Below, piece after piece: positions 22,640 through 35,200 of a stretch of 64,000 nucleotides of DNA. The notes beneath the pieces were generated by a model. The model ran no database searches and was not told the origin of the DNA. It worked only from the letters and a program-made list of their open reading frames with translations. Each line of letters begins with the position of its first letter. Within the stretch, counting starts at the first letter, position 1. The DNA is from Stictocephala bisonia (lineage: Eukaryota > Arthropoda > Insecta > Hemiptera > Membracidae): contig JAQJVL010000573.1 in NCBI GenBank assembly GCA_035578905.1, positions 62,001-126,000 on the forward strand, read 5' to 3'. The position numbers and the translations under genes are program-made.

Positions 22640-24260
22640 TTTTGGTCTTATTAAATAAAACTATCTTAACCCTTCACGAGCTAATTTATATTCTTAACTT
22701 GAGCATATTTAAACTTGCTTGGGTCACTACTAAATTGTTTACCATTATATAATAATATGCTTCAAAATTAACTATTATACGCAAAATGAACTAATATTTG
22801 GCTAAAATAATTTTTTTTACATTTTTTTCCCAAAAATAATACAAAAAAAAAATAATAATACACGTCATTAGCTCTAAGGGAAATTGTTTTGTACATTTTT
22901 ACCCGTCATTAGCTTGTTCTACTAAAATCAGTTTTTACGTAAGTTTGAAATAAAATACTAATTAGTTGTTAATTTCATTTGATTGTATAATCTAATGACT
23001 AAACATGATATTACAAATGTATTCAAGCATATTTCTCTTTAGTATCATATGCCTCAAAGCAGATTTCTGAATGCAGGTGAGGCTTTTCCTGGTAGGTTTT
23101 GCAAAAGTAAACAGAGCTAAACTACATAAATTAAACAAACGGAACAAATCGAATTCATATGTCGAAGTAACTCGTGTCTCAGTAAACAAAGTGTGCGGTG
23201 CGGAATGCAACAGACGAAGCCCTGGACGCTGGACTAACGACACAAGTTTTAGAGAGAGATGAAGATAGGGAAGGGTGAGTCAGCAATAGTATTGGGTGTA
23301 GTATGACTAATAGAATTATGTGTGATCTTGGGAAGCAGGTTGGGGAAACTCAAATTTCATATGACGGGTATTCCCGGCAAACGCTTGTTGAGCTAAAACC
23401 TGTGTGTGTATATATACGCATACCGCTCGCTTGGAGAAAAATGTTTGTGTATATAATCGGCATACGCTCACAAAGGGCTAATCCATTTCTCTAAGTGTTT
23501 TTTATATATTGATCAGTCCTTATTGTATTTTTGCTACGATAGTGAAATACAATCTAATTTACTTTTGAAAATAAATGAATAAATATATAGAAAAACACAA
23601 ACTAAGAACCTGGAGGAAACAATTATACATTGGTACATTATACATCTATGTAAGGAATACCATTGATCCAAATTCTAGTGTGGTATCATCCATCACCAGT
23701 TCCGTTGTTAAAACTAGAATTGGTATTAGTATAGTTTTAGTTGTGTAGGTCATCTAATGATAAAAATATTGATTTTTGTTTTTATTTCTAAATTAATTTC
23801 AATTATCATGTTATGTGAGTTTTTATGCTAATTGTAAGTTTTTCGATTGGTTTTTTGTTCTTTATACTGCAACTTCCATTAATATTTCAATGTATGATGT
23901 TTTAATGAGAAAACTCAACATTTAATGCAGCTGACAATTTCATAATATATTCAGAACGTAGGTACTTCAAATACTAAAATGTCTGCTGAAGTTGTTGCAT
24001 ATTAAAATAAGATAAACATTCAAATCATCTTTGCCAGTGAATAGAACCACATGTCAAAAATAATGGTTGACATAGTCGGCATATAAAAGCAAATGGGCAA
24101 TCACTTTCACTGTGTTCAAAAGGAGCTGACTGTGGAAAGAGATTAACTGTTAAATACAATATGTTATCTACAGAACCAAAGGTAATATGCTTTAATATTT
24201 TAATATTTAATTTGAATATAAACTAATTAACTAGTATAGATTAATAATACGAGTGAAAAT
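22640..24260. other. No recognised feature
   Basis: AT-rich. A slightly GC-richer segment at 23050-23270 has open frames on both strands but no recognisable domain or splice context. Confidence 0.35.
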
Positions 24261-24448
24261 GTTTAGAACCCTCAATTAATACAAAAAAATTATCAGATTT
24301 TAGTAATGGTTTCTTTCTTTGACAATTGATTTTGTAACAGACAATATTCTTTACTGGACATATTCTTTAAGAACAGTACATGTGTCAAAATTATTGTTAC
24401 AAATTTAAGGTTAAAAAGTATTGTCAAGGAATTCTTTTTCTCAATAGA

Positions 24449-24816
24449 GGTTAGGTTAAAGGGCACTAGGCCAGGAATTAGTATATTAGAGAGATAGGAC
24501 ATCAGCAAACTTACCTTAAGAGACAAGTTCACTAACATCAGAGTAGTAGTCACAAACACAAAATACACAAAATCTCACAAATTTTCAACACCACAGGCAT
24601 TTTCTTCAGGTGAGTAGAGGGAGAGAGAGAGAGAGAGACGGCATTTTCTTCAGGTGAGTAGAGGGAGAGAGAGAGAGAGGTCTCTCCCTCTACTCACCTG
24701 AAGAAAATGCCTGTGGTGTTGAACATTTGTGAGATTTTGTGTTTGTGACTACTACTCTGATGTTAGTGAACTTGTCTCTTAAGGTAAGTTTGCTGATGTC
24801 CTATCTCTCTAATATA
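24449..24816. mobile_element. Foldback (inverted-repeat) insert with 15-bp TSD
   Basis: Near-perfect hairpin. Arm 1 begins at 24482 (tattagagagataggacatc) and its complement ends at 24816, with long matching arms (about 140 bp). The centre at about 24680 contains (GA)n tracts and a second copy of ggcattttcttcaggtgag. The 15-bp sequence CTTTTTCTCAATAGA occurs at 24434-24448 and 24817-24831, flanking the insert as a target duplication. Long duplications like this suggest retro-insertion rather than DNA transposition. The arms carry CTGAAGA-hairpin-GAAA motifs. Confidence 0.82.
24583..24609 (-). ncRNA. Hammerhead-like core (minus arm)
   Basis: On the minus strand CTGAAGA is followed by A, a hairpin AATGCC-TGT-GGTGTT (six pairs including two G-U) and GAAA. 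This is the order CUGANGA, stem II, GAAA of a hammerhead ribozyme. The opposite arm (24698-24724, +) is the same except that the last base gives GAAC. No cleavage site or stems I/III were established, so activity is not claimed. Confidence 0.4.
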
Positions 24817-25778
24817 CTTTTTCTCAATAGAATGATCTTTCTTGCAGCTATGTTGTTAACTGGTTCTTGAAGCGGTCAGGTGGTTCGTTTCTAAGACGTT
24901 CTGGTAGGTGGTTGAAATAAAGAGCCCCTTAGTAAGATGACTTCTTTTCAAAGAGGCTTAGATGGTGAGGGGGTAGTGTGAAGCCTGGGACATTTCTTGA
25001 GTTGTATTGGTGGATATCTCTGTTTATTGTCTGGTTTGTGGAGATGGCATATAGGATTACTTCACAGATGTAAAGTGACGTTAATGTAAGAATTTTTAGG
25101 TCCTTAAATGCATCACGTCAGCTCTCTTGATATTTTAGGTCTGCTAAGCATCTTATTTGGTGGGTGATGACTCTTTTAAGGTGGTTATTTGAGGTACCTC
25201 CCCACACCACTATGCCATAACTGACGTGTGACTCAAACGGCATGGTAAGCTGTTTTTGAAGTTTTCAGCTCGCTGACATGCTTTATTTGCCTGATAACAT
25301 ATATACCAGAACAGAGTTTCTTGCATAGTTGGTCAATGTGCTGTTTCCATGTCAATTTTGAATCCATTACAACGACCAAGGTATTTGGTATTATTTTGTG
25401 CTTATAGTCCAGTAACTGTTACATTTATGTTTTTGTTTTTAGTGGAAAAGTTGAGTTGGACGGTTTTCTTTTCATTTAGAGCAAGTTCATTTACTGTGCA
25501 GTATTGTTTGGTCTTGTTGAGAGTTATATTGGTATTTCTATTTAGAGTTTCTATTGATTTATCTGTTAGTGTGAGTATAGTGTCGTCTGCATACATTGTA
25601 CTTTGGCAGTAATCTTGTACCTGGTGTGGCAGGTCATTTATGAGGAGGAGAATGAGGACTGGTCCAAGGACTGATCCTTGTGATACTCCTCTCTTTACAG
25701 GGGTAGTCTCAGAGTGTACCTTATGAAGAGTATTGTTTGCTATATGCTGAATTTCAACTATTTGCTGTTAGCCATTAA

Positions 25779-26546
25779 CCCTTATTAGGGCGCGCGGTGT
25801 ACAAAGTTCCGCAGAAAAGCTACTATTTTAAATACTGAGCCTTTCCGCGCTCCTGAAGGCCTATCCGCAGAGCATATCCTCCCCTCCCATCCCCACTCTG
25901 ATATCGATTAGCTGCAAACTAGTTTCCTTCACTCAGTCGTTGTGAGGAATCAGCCAAATAAACCGTGCGGTCGTTTGTACACCACGCGCCCTTGTGTGTT
26001 TGAGTTTTTGGACTAGTTTTTAGTATTTTGTAAATATTTTAAGTGTATATATTTTTATGTTTATAATAGTTTTAGTGCTTTGTACATACTTCTTTTGATT
26101 TTTCTGTAAATAAACTTTTTAAAAGGATGAACAAGAACGTTTGAGGTTATTACATATGTTGAATAGTGTTGAAAAGGAAGAAGACAGGAGGAACGTATAT
26201 CTTTAGTAAATCGGGATCAACTACGAAGGGAACTGTTTTGATACATGTTTTGAGGAAGAGGCAATTGAAAGAGTTGGAACGGATGAATCGGACGAAAATG
26301 TGGAGGAGAGTTAACTAAAATAAAACTAACAACTGTTTTATTTATACATAAATATTATATTTTTAAACTCATTTAGACATGTTTTATTTATCCCCATTTT
26401 ATAATAACTAAATAGCTAGGTTTAAAAATTAAAATTATATGTAGATTACTTCATCAAAATGCAAAATTTACGGAAAAAACAGCATGCGGTCATTTGTACA
26501 CCACGCGCCCCGTTATGGTACAAAAAGGCGCGCGCCCTCACAAGGG
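25779..26546. mobile_element. piggyBac MITE inserted in the LINE RT
   Basis: Flanked by TTAA at 25775-25778 and 26547-26550. The left end CCCTTATTAGGGCGCGCGG and the complement of the right end CCCTTGTGAGGGCGCGCGCC form a TIR. A subterminal motif TTTGTACACCACGCGCCC is present at about 25974 and 26488. The interior carries a remnant of an acidic piggyBac transposase N-terminus (DEQERLRLLHMLNSVEKEED; then, in another frame, DESDENVEES) at 26128-26310. It is a deletion derivative. Removing it and one TTAA restores continuous LINE coding sequence (GSTVTLMANSK). Confidence 0.92.
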
Positions 26547-27965
26547 TTAAGGTAACTGTGGAACCATTGTCTTGTTTTACCTTCAACACCTAAAGCTCCC
26601 AATTTTCTAAGAAGTGTCTCATGATTAAGGCAATCAAAAGCCTTACTAAAGTCGAGGAACAGACTTGTGACTCAGTGGCCATCTTCTAGTTGGTAAATTA
26701 TGTGTTCTGTAAGTTGAATTAATGCAGTGATTGTGGACCTGCCTTTTAGAAAACCGTGTTGTTTGTGAGCAGCAGATTTTGGTCTAGATGGGTTATTAGT
26801 TTGTTCTGAACGATTTTCTCTGAGATCTTAGAAAAGGTTGGTATAAGTGATATTGGTCTGTAGCTTTTAGTATCTGTGGTTGGTCCATTTTTGTACTTAA
26901 GGTATACTTTGGTGGCTTTCAGCTGTGAATGGAAAACTCCTTGTTAGAGAGACTTGTTTATGAGGGCTGTTGATGGGTTAATCAGTTCATATCTGCATAT
27001 TTTGACCAGTTCTGCGAATATTTCATCTGTACCTGATAAAGTTTTTGGCTTAAATGAATCTATTACTTTTAGTACCCCATTATGTGTTGCAGGTTGAAAT
27101 TATAATTTTTTATCTGAAATAGAAGGAATTTCATGGTTGCCGGTTTATGGGTTGGTTGTTGTTAGCTTGTAGTGTTTTTTCAGCAGCTGTTGAAAAGAAA
27201 CTGTTTAGATAATTTGCTATTTTACTTGGATCCTGTGGAATCTCCCCATTTATTAGGAGTTGCCACTGATCTGCTGTATTGGATCTTGATTTTCGTTCAT
27301 TTTTATTACCTGCCAAAGTGCCCTAGACTTGTTATCAATGTTGTTGATATAGTTAGATGTTTTATCTTTTCTCTGCATTTTTAACCTTAAGTCATAGTCC
27401 TTCTTTCTTGCTGTGGTTTCTGCTCTATCTTCAGGTAGTTCTTTTTCCATGGCTTTTATGTATAAGTTTTTAAGTCTAGAGTATTCAGTGTCCCAGCACT
27501 TTTTCGTAATGTTATGATTTTTCTTTGACATTTTTACAGGGCAGGTCTTATTTAATATTCCTTGGATAGTCCTATGAAAGTTGTTATAAGAATTATTAAC
27601 GTCTTCTGTTAAACGGACACATTCCCAAGATTGTTCCTGTAGTCTAGTTTTGAATAGACGTATCGTGTTTTTGTTAAGAACTTTTTTCTCTCTCTCTGAT
27701 TGATGCTGGATTTTTTTCTGTTAGTATTTGAACAGTGGCTATTTGTGCTGGACGATCTGACAGTCCAGATAGAATTACGGATGTTTGAATAAGGTTTAGG
27801 TCAATGTTTGTACAAATCCAGTCTATTGAGCTTTGAGTGTCATGTGTAATTCTGGTATGAGGTGGGTTTAGTCTAATAATGCCAAAAGAGGATAAGAGTT
27901 CTTCAATCTGGATTTTGTTTGCATCATTCGCGTGTTCGCCAAAGTTGTTTATATTTATATGGGCA

Positions 27966-29141
27966 AATGTAATTGTTATTTATTTCATTTGCTTAAATTA
28001 AATGTCTTAGAAACTATTGGGTCTTTAAAACATTAATATTTTACTTCAACAAAATTCAACATTCTACAAAGTGTACTTGATAGAAAAAAGATTTCAATAG
28101 TCGACACTAGTGACACAGTGCTATAACCCAGCTATTTTGGGGTAGTGTGTTATGGAGATAGTAAATGATAGGTTTATACTCAGTCCTCTTAATACTGACA
28201 AGACATCCGCTCAATAGTTGCCATCAATGTGGACACTTTTATTGAGGTCTAGGGTGTCCAAGTTGGGTAGTAATCAGGGTTCATATATGTTTAGGGAAAA
28301 GAATTGAGTATCAGGCTTGTCAGCTAAAAACGATAACAATACCATGTGGTTTGGATTCCACATAAAGCTGTAGGTCCCTAAGTTGCTCTGGCTTTTGGGC
28401 TTTTAATAAATGGCTCTTTTTAAGGAACAATCAGCCTTAATTAGCAACAATGAGTACAATTGTTCATCACACTCAATCAGTGTCTTAATGATTATTTTTA
28501 TAAAAAGTATAATTTTAAATTTTCCTGTTTAATTTTTACTTATGGTATACCACTTTTGATAAGTGTGACAGTTTTACTATCACAAAGCCTTTAAAAATAA
28601 AGTAAAAAACATTACTTTTTACCAATTTTGGCCACATTTTGTACATAATGTATGATCATTGAATACACATCTATAAGAAGCGAAAAGAGATAGGGAAATA
28701 GTCAGACTTATTGTAGCAGACAAAACGAGCTTAGAGTGGCTGCCAATACAGCACTGGTTGAGAATGTCTGCCACATACCCCTTTCCCAACCCAATACCTC
28801 TGTCTGCCGTTTCCTGTCTTTCTCATTCTCAAGATAATTTATTATCTTCCTCTCTCTCCAGGTTGCTGCATTGCCCTCTCTGTCTCAATCTAGGATGCCG
28901 CACAACAAGCTCAATCTAGGGGCGGCCGCGCCAAGATAGGAAAATTAGGTAAAAGTAGTTTGACTTTTTAACGTTGGCTTTTCGCTCCTTAAATATGTGT
29001 ATTCATTGGTATGATAGACCCTCCACCTGCACTTTGTCACAACATGTGATTAACTTAAATAACTATTTTTGTCTCAGATGACTTTAAGGTAATATACATC
29101 ATGCCCTAGTTTTGATCTTAACATTCAAATTTCATTTTAAG
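27966..29141. other. Upstream flank of the channel gene; SINE-B and a GC-rich patch
   Basis: Contains the SINE-B copy (28115-28505) and, at 28690-28960, a GC-richer patch with CT-rich runs and ggggcggccgcgcc. The patch could be the promoter or an untranslated first exon of the channel gene (a possible donor AG|gtaaaagtag occurs near 28947), but no start codon in the right frame was established. Confidence 0.35.
28115..28505 (+). repeat. SINE-B copy
   Basis: Matches 58590-58190 in inverted orientation. Shared pieces are gtgctataaccCAGCTA, GTGGACAC, TGTCCAAGTT, gaGTATcaGgCTTG and the 3' part attaataa..gctctttctaaggaa to aacaatgasnncattgttcatc. That 3' part is also found in SINE-A, so the two families share a tail but not a head. 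Copies are strongly diverged. Confidence 0.6.
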
Positions 29142-29275
29142 GCTCTGCATCCCAAATTGAATTGGTTGGATCTCTTGAAACAGACTTGGCCCCAATACAT
29201 ATCCCAGTTTGCTGAGATGACAACTCTGCATGGTGTGCGATATTTAGGAGAAAGGAACAGGAGTCTGTTAGAAAG
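29142..29275 (+). CDS. ppk: ppk exon 1 (first seen)
   Basis: Follows acceptor cattttaag and ends GAAAG|gtcggt (weak donor). It encodes ALHPKLNWLDLLKQTWPQYI through TTLHGVRYLGERNRSLLE, which holds the His-Gly gating motif conserved before TM1. It begins in phase 0. The real start codon must lie upstream, or translation starts at the internal ATG of the EMTTLHG stretch. The acceptor tract is acceptable but not strong. Confidence 0.85.
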
Positions 29276-32200
29276 GTCGGTAATTATCATTAGAACTACT
29301 CTTTAAAGATACTACCTTCCTTAACATGAGGTAGACAGATGCTCATGTATCAACATGAATTTTAGAAAATTTACATTAGTTATGTTGCAAAAACCTCAGT
29401 ACATAAAATGTTATATTATTTGTTCATTTCAAGTTTTTTCCACTCAAATATTATGAAAAGAGAAGGAAAGTTGTACATAATAATCCAAATTAAAATCCAA
29501 AATTTTAATTTAACTCATGAATGGCCATCATTTTACAGCTTTTAAATTGTTAATGTCGTTTTAAAGCAATTTTAGTGTAATAAAAATATTTAGCATCAAA
29601 ACGTAATATTTTCGCATTCAATTACTTTTGGTTTTTTAAGTTAATAGCCAGTCAAAGCTCTTGACAATGATTGTCATTGTGTATGAGCACAACACAGCTG
29701 TTCATTGCTGATACTTTACAGGCACCTAATCAGCATGATCAGATATCCAGATGATTTAGTTTAAGATAAAACAGATTTGCACTATTATCTATACATTCAA
29801 TTCCATTTTTTAAAAAACCACAAATCTAACTTTCTTACTACCTTGCTATTGCAGTAATTTAAAGATTATTATACTTTTTTTAGAGTATTTAATCAATTTA
29901 ACTTTCTTAGAAGACTTATTGAAGTCTCGCCTTTTCTTTTAAACATGTTTCATTGTTATAACAGGGTGTTCTGGGGCCTAGCTATGATTGTAACATACTC
30001 CTTCTGCTGGTACTTTGTCGCCCAAGTTAGCTCGGACTGGCGCACATCCCCAGTTGTTATGTCCGTGGAGACTCGTGCTACATCCAGTTGGTCTGTGCCT
30101 TCCCCGGCACTTAGTGTCTGCACTTCTAGTCACATATCACATTCCAAAATCGACGTGGCTGCTATGAAAGAAAGAAAGAATTTGTCTGATAAAATGTAAG
30201 TCAAATAAACATTTATTACAAAATTTTATTTTTTTTATTTTATGTAATTATAATACAGTTTAATTATTTTTTTGCAAATAACTCATAAATTGTTGAATAT
30301 ATTAATAGTAAAGAGATAGGTTTATAATTTGAGGCAGTCTTTTTTATAATTGTTCTTTTGTATAGGAATTATTTTAGAAATAGTTAATTCCTTAGGAAAG
30401 CATCCAAATATAAAAAAGAAATTTACAATATGTATCAGTATTTTACTAAGGTAATGTTTATCCGATTTTATCATTAATATAAGAGTACCATCTTGTTCAA
30501 AATTTGTTTTATGAGTCATTTACATTATTCTATGTCTTTTATGCTGTCAGGTTTTTGGTTGAAAGAAGTTTATATTATTAATTATTTTGTACATTTTTAA
30601 TGTTGTATATACCTTTTCATTTAAACAAGCCTGTTTCAACCTTATTCATACAATTCCCATTAACATAGATTCTTTGCTCTTAATTTAATATTCAAACTTT
30701 CCGCTTATGTTGAATTACAACATTTTTTTAGAACAACTATTAAATTATAATTAGATATTTACCTGTTCTCAACTTTAATGACAACACATACTACAGTAAA
30801 ACCTCGATAGTTTGACACTTTATGGACTACAGGGTTGTCGAATTTATAGTATCAAAATGTTGAACTATAAGGGAAGTATGATAAATGTAAAGGAAAAAAC
30901 AATTTTATAGGGAAATTGTTATGTTATTCTTTATTACTAGTTTAACGAAACCTAAAAACGGCTAACAATATATGTCCTACCGAATTGGTAAGGAGTTACC
31001 GTTTGTAGTTATGAAAGTATGGACAGTCTGTACTTACAGGTGTAGTAACTTAATATAAAAAAATTGGTAATTTTCAGTTGTTATTCACTCTCACACAGTT
31101 ATTTAGTTGATCTATTCCGGGCTAAACTGTGCACACTGCACAGCCTGCCACAGACAATGATTTGCTACGTTGTGTCGCCATGGCCAGTGTCTAAGTATAA
31201 GAACTGTCAGTATCGAATGTTGAACTATCGATGTTCTACTGTAGGCTATTAGAAAGCTTTAGATAAAATGTAAATATTTTTTCAGGCGATCAAGACTGAA
31301 CGTAGTATATTCACTTTGTGGTGACATTAATAATGATGCAGAAACTTTGGATGATGATGCTTTAACGTATGTTATAAAGGTAATATTATTTTGGATTGTC
31401 TGCATTACAAATTTAATACAACTAGGTTTTTTTACGTTATTATAAAATAAACTGATTTTGAAATAAGTATACATATATGAAATATCAGGTATAAAAAACC
31501 AACAAAATAGTTTCAAAAAAATTTCAAAAATTAAATTGGAGAAAATTATTTATTTTAAAAATAAAGTAAAGAATGTCAGACTCTTTTTGTCAATTTACAA
31601 AAACGTTCATTATATTTCTAAACTAAATAAGCATTTGTAAATTTCAGATGGAGTTGATATTGATATTCCGTTGTTAATACATTTTTACAAAATCACCAAT
31701 ACAAAAAAATACTTTTACGAGGCCTTTCGCCAGCAAAGCTGGCATCATCAGGCAACACAAATTTATATTGGTTATAAACATAACCATCATCAGGCAACAC
31801 AAATTTATATTTGGTAATGTTTATAACCAAATATAAATTTGTGTTGCCTGATGATGCCAGCTTTGCTAGCGAAAGGCCTTGTAAAAGTATTTTTTTTGTG
31901 ATTTTGTAAAAATGTGTTAACAATAAATAAGCATTGTCAACAGTTCTGAAATGTATATAAAGACAATTTATGAAACCTTTAGTTAGGCACCCAAGAGTAA
32001 ATCTTGTTTTAAAGTTTCCTTCATTTCCATTAACTATCAATAAAGGATAAAAAGCAAATATTGACAAAAAAATACATATGAAAAATAACAATGTAAAGTT
32101 CAATAACTATAAAAAACATGGCTGCAAGTAAAAAATATTTATAAACATTAACAATATATGCTTATATACATAGCATTAGCATTCTTACTCATACATGCTT

Positions 32201-35200
32201 AATTTCAGTATATACGAGTATTTCAACCATAAACCATAATCTCGTATCATTCAAACCATAATTGCCTTTGTATTCCTTAAAAGTGTCATAAATTCTTGGC
32301 TTAAAGTACCCAGAGCATGTTGAGCACTTAAAAATTCTTGCTTTTTTGAAACTATTGTACTCGGCCTCAGTTAAAACAAGAGAATTGAGATGTGAATGGT
32401 TGTCACAAGTACCAAAGACAAGAATCTTCTGACTTCCATAAATCTTTCCCACACACTAAATGCAAAGAATGGTTAAAAGTGTGATGGCTTATCTACAACT
32501 AAATAATTGGATTTCAAAAATATTGTAAACAACAACAAACTGTAGAATAAGCAATTTGATTAAAATTGAGTTGTTAACATGAACAGCTAACTAATTTATA
32601 AACAAAAGATAATAATAAGAACTTTCATTTGGATAGAGTAAACTTCTCAGACCTACTAATATCAAGATGTAACCAATCATTCAATCTAGGGAGGCATAAA
32701 GTGCTCTTGAAAATAAACCCTGAACAGATGTTGCCCATCCTGAGCCATGAGGAGGTTGAGCAAGTCTCACTATGGAATAAAGAACTCAACAACCTGAAAA
32801 ATGGTAAAGGACTGGAAGAAACAGAAGACTATATGGCCTTAGGCCGAGAAGCAATAATATGAGAATTTATGAAGAATAGACGGATGTAGAATAGAATATA
32901 AAAACTTCTATATTGAGAGGATATCAGGGCAATAAAATGCCCTTTCTTACATTTATCTCTTAATTTTTGTGCTATATTTATAATATATAGGCTTGTAATC
33001 TAACAGGTATTAGGAATTTCAGACTTTAGTCACCCAGAAAAGGAGGCAACCAGGACCATTGCAAACTTAGTGTTTCAGCAAAGCTGTCCACCAGCCTACC
33101 AGACCTTAGGCATTCTTACTGTACCTGCACTCTTCATCTATAAAGCCATCTTGCATGTTAACACACTACACTTGCAGACTTACACGGACCTTCATGACTA
33201 CCCCACACACCATTCCTCCAGATTCAACCTACTCAACATAGAACAAAACCTCTATGAGAAAAAAAAAATCATCATACATTAGCTATAAGCTGAAAAAACC
33301 TCCTTCCACTCCAGAACTGCCCGGCAGCAGTCTGAAGAACTTGTTTCAAGAATTCCTCCTCAGGAAGCCTGAGTACACTGTTGAAGAGTTCCTGGAATAT
33401 GAGAAAAACATAACTCCTTGGTTTTAATTTTTGTAATTTGACTAATTACTGTTCTTAATGTTTATGTAATAAATAAACAAATAAGAAATAAACAAAAAGA
33501 GGAGACATAAATTGCTACAGGTTTATATTTTAAGCACATTTCACAATCAACTAATAGATATCAATTTCCAGAACTATCTGCCAGACCTGCAGCGTGTGTT
33601 TCTCACAGTGAGTCGGATGAATGAAGTTATGGAGCCCTTGTCGGACCACATACAGACAGTCATCACACCATCCTCTATCTGCTTTGTCCATAATATGCTG
33701 CCTCTCAGCTCCCTGCTCAGGCCAGAATTCCTCAATGTGTAAGTATGCACACTTATTGTTGATGGCTATTTTAATTTTTTGGAATATCCTTACTTATATT
33801 AGGTACTTTTTTAAATTTAATACTTGACTATGTTTGCATACATTATTTTCATCACACACAGATAGGCTATTTTTTAGATAAGCTACTTGGTTGAAGGACG
33901 CTTTATCAGATGAAATAGTCAATTCAAAATTCCTGGGTATACACTTGAATTGAGGATTGATTTGGAATTATCATATTAACCATGTTTCTCCTAATTGTCC
34001 TCCGACATTTATGTCTTGTGGTTTCAGCAAAATTCTGCTAAACTCAAATCATAATGACTGTTTATTACGACCTGATTTCCTCCATTACTTACAGTTTCGT
34101 ACTCAAATTCGTGTTCAAATTGCAAAAACAAGAGATTCGCACAATTGCATGGCTCAAGTTCAGAGAACCTTGCAAAGAAGTGTTAATTAAAAAAAAAAAC
34201 TGTTACTGTTGACACTGCCTAAATTAAAAATGCCCCAATTCCCAATGCATTAAAAACTCGTCTCAAAGGTTGCTTAGCATCTCAAACATTTTATATGATG
34301 CTGGCAAGTTTATGGCCTACAATTGGGGGACCACATAATCACGGCACAGGAAGTGGGAAATTGGCACGAGTTAAAGGAATGTGGGAGAGAAACTGCTGCA
34401 TGTTTGAATTATGTTTCGATGTCGTATCAATTTTAAATTTAGATAGTAGAACTGACTATTGCCATGCATTTTTACAATGTTTCTGACAATTATAGATTTT
34501 GATTAATTTTTTTGTTACAAAAATTAGTAAATGGTAAAGTAAATTATTTTTTACTTAAGTTAGAATATGTGGCTCAGTTTATCAAATTTAAGCAGTAAAA
34601 CAACACTATATTAGGATAATTGATATTTATGAACTTACAAATGATAAAAATAACTATGGTAACGTAATGTTTTAATGGGATTTCGTAAGCTGAGCATAAC
34701 AATAAAGCTAACTGAATGAACGAATGAATTTATTTATTTCCATCTCTTAACAACTAGTAACATTTTTTTAACATACACTTTGGAAAATTTACACTGACCT
34801 TTTTCCAGTATTTGGTCAGTGTTGAAAAAAAATATGAAAAATAACTAAAAATAAATCTGTGTCTAGTTCTCACAATAAAGTTCCATGCAGTCAACATGCT
34901 GCTCTCTATGACATCCGCAGACAATGCACTACAATCTAACATAAATAGCTTACAATAAAATAACAAACTTTATTACACTTAGTAATTATAAACATACCAT
35001 AAACATTTGAAGAAACAAACATGAACGAAAAATAAAATTGTAACATAAATGAATACAATTTAATTTTTCTAACCAAACTAGAAAATACTTATTTCACCCA
35101 CATGTGTACAGATTAAAATAACTAGAGATTTAATATTCTCAATCAGCATAACATAAATAAATAACAAGTTGAAGTAAATTTTATGTTATTCTTGTAAACA

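Larger units (their letters stand above)
24265..27965 (-). mobile_element. LINE, interrupted by two other insertions
   Basis: Minus-strand non-LTR retrotransposon. EN C-terminal half and linker lie at 27960-27250 (with GEHANDANKIQIEELLSSFG; a DWICTNIDLNLI block; then KNHNITKKCWDTEYSRLKN). RT fragments lie at 27130-26555 (LSGTDEIF; SYRPISLIPTFSKISEKI), then after the piggyBac MITE come GVSQGSVLGPVLI near 25690-25650 and MYADDTILTLTDKS at 25596. The frame is heavily broken. The 5' end is missing. A foldback insert (24449-24816) lies in its 3' part and the piggyBac MITE (25779-26546) in its RT. Confidence 0.85.

Noticed and set aside
22992..23262. Open frames on both strands around 23000-23260
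   Set aside because: Slightly GC-richer sequence, but no splice context or family resemblance on either strand, so no gene was called.
28738..28884. Short ATG-started frame (MSATYPFPNPIPLSAV) as N-terminus of the channel
   Set aside because: It ends in a stop before any donor that would join in phase to exon 1 at 29142 and does not resemble pickpocket N-termini; at most it is leader sequence.
31693..32103. Minus-strand 136-residue frame with hydrophobic start
   Set aside because: It runs through the inverted-repeat element at 31690-31925 and duplicates the same peptide (YKFVLPDD) from the two arms; an artefact of the repeat.
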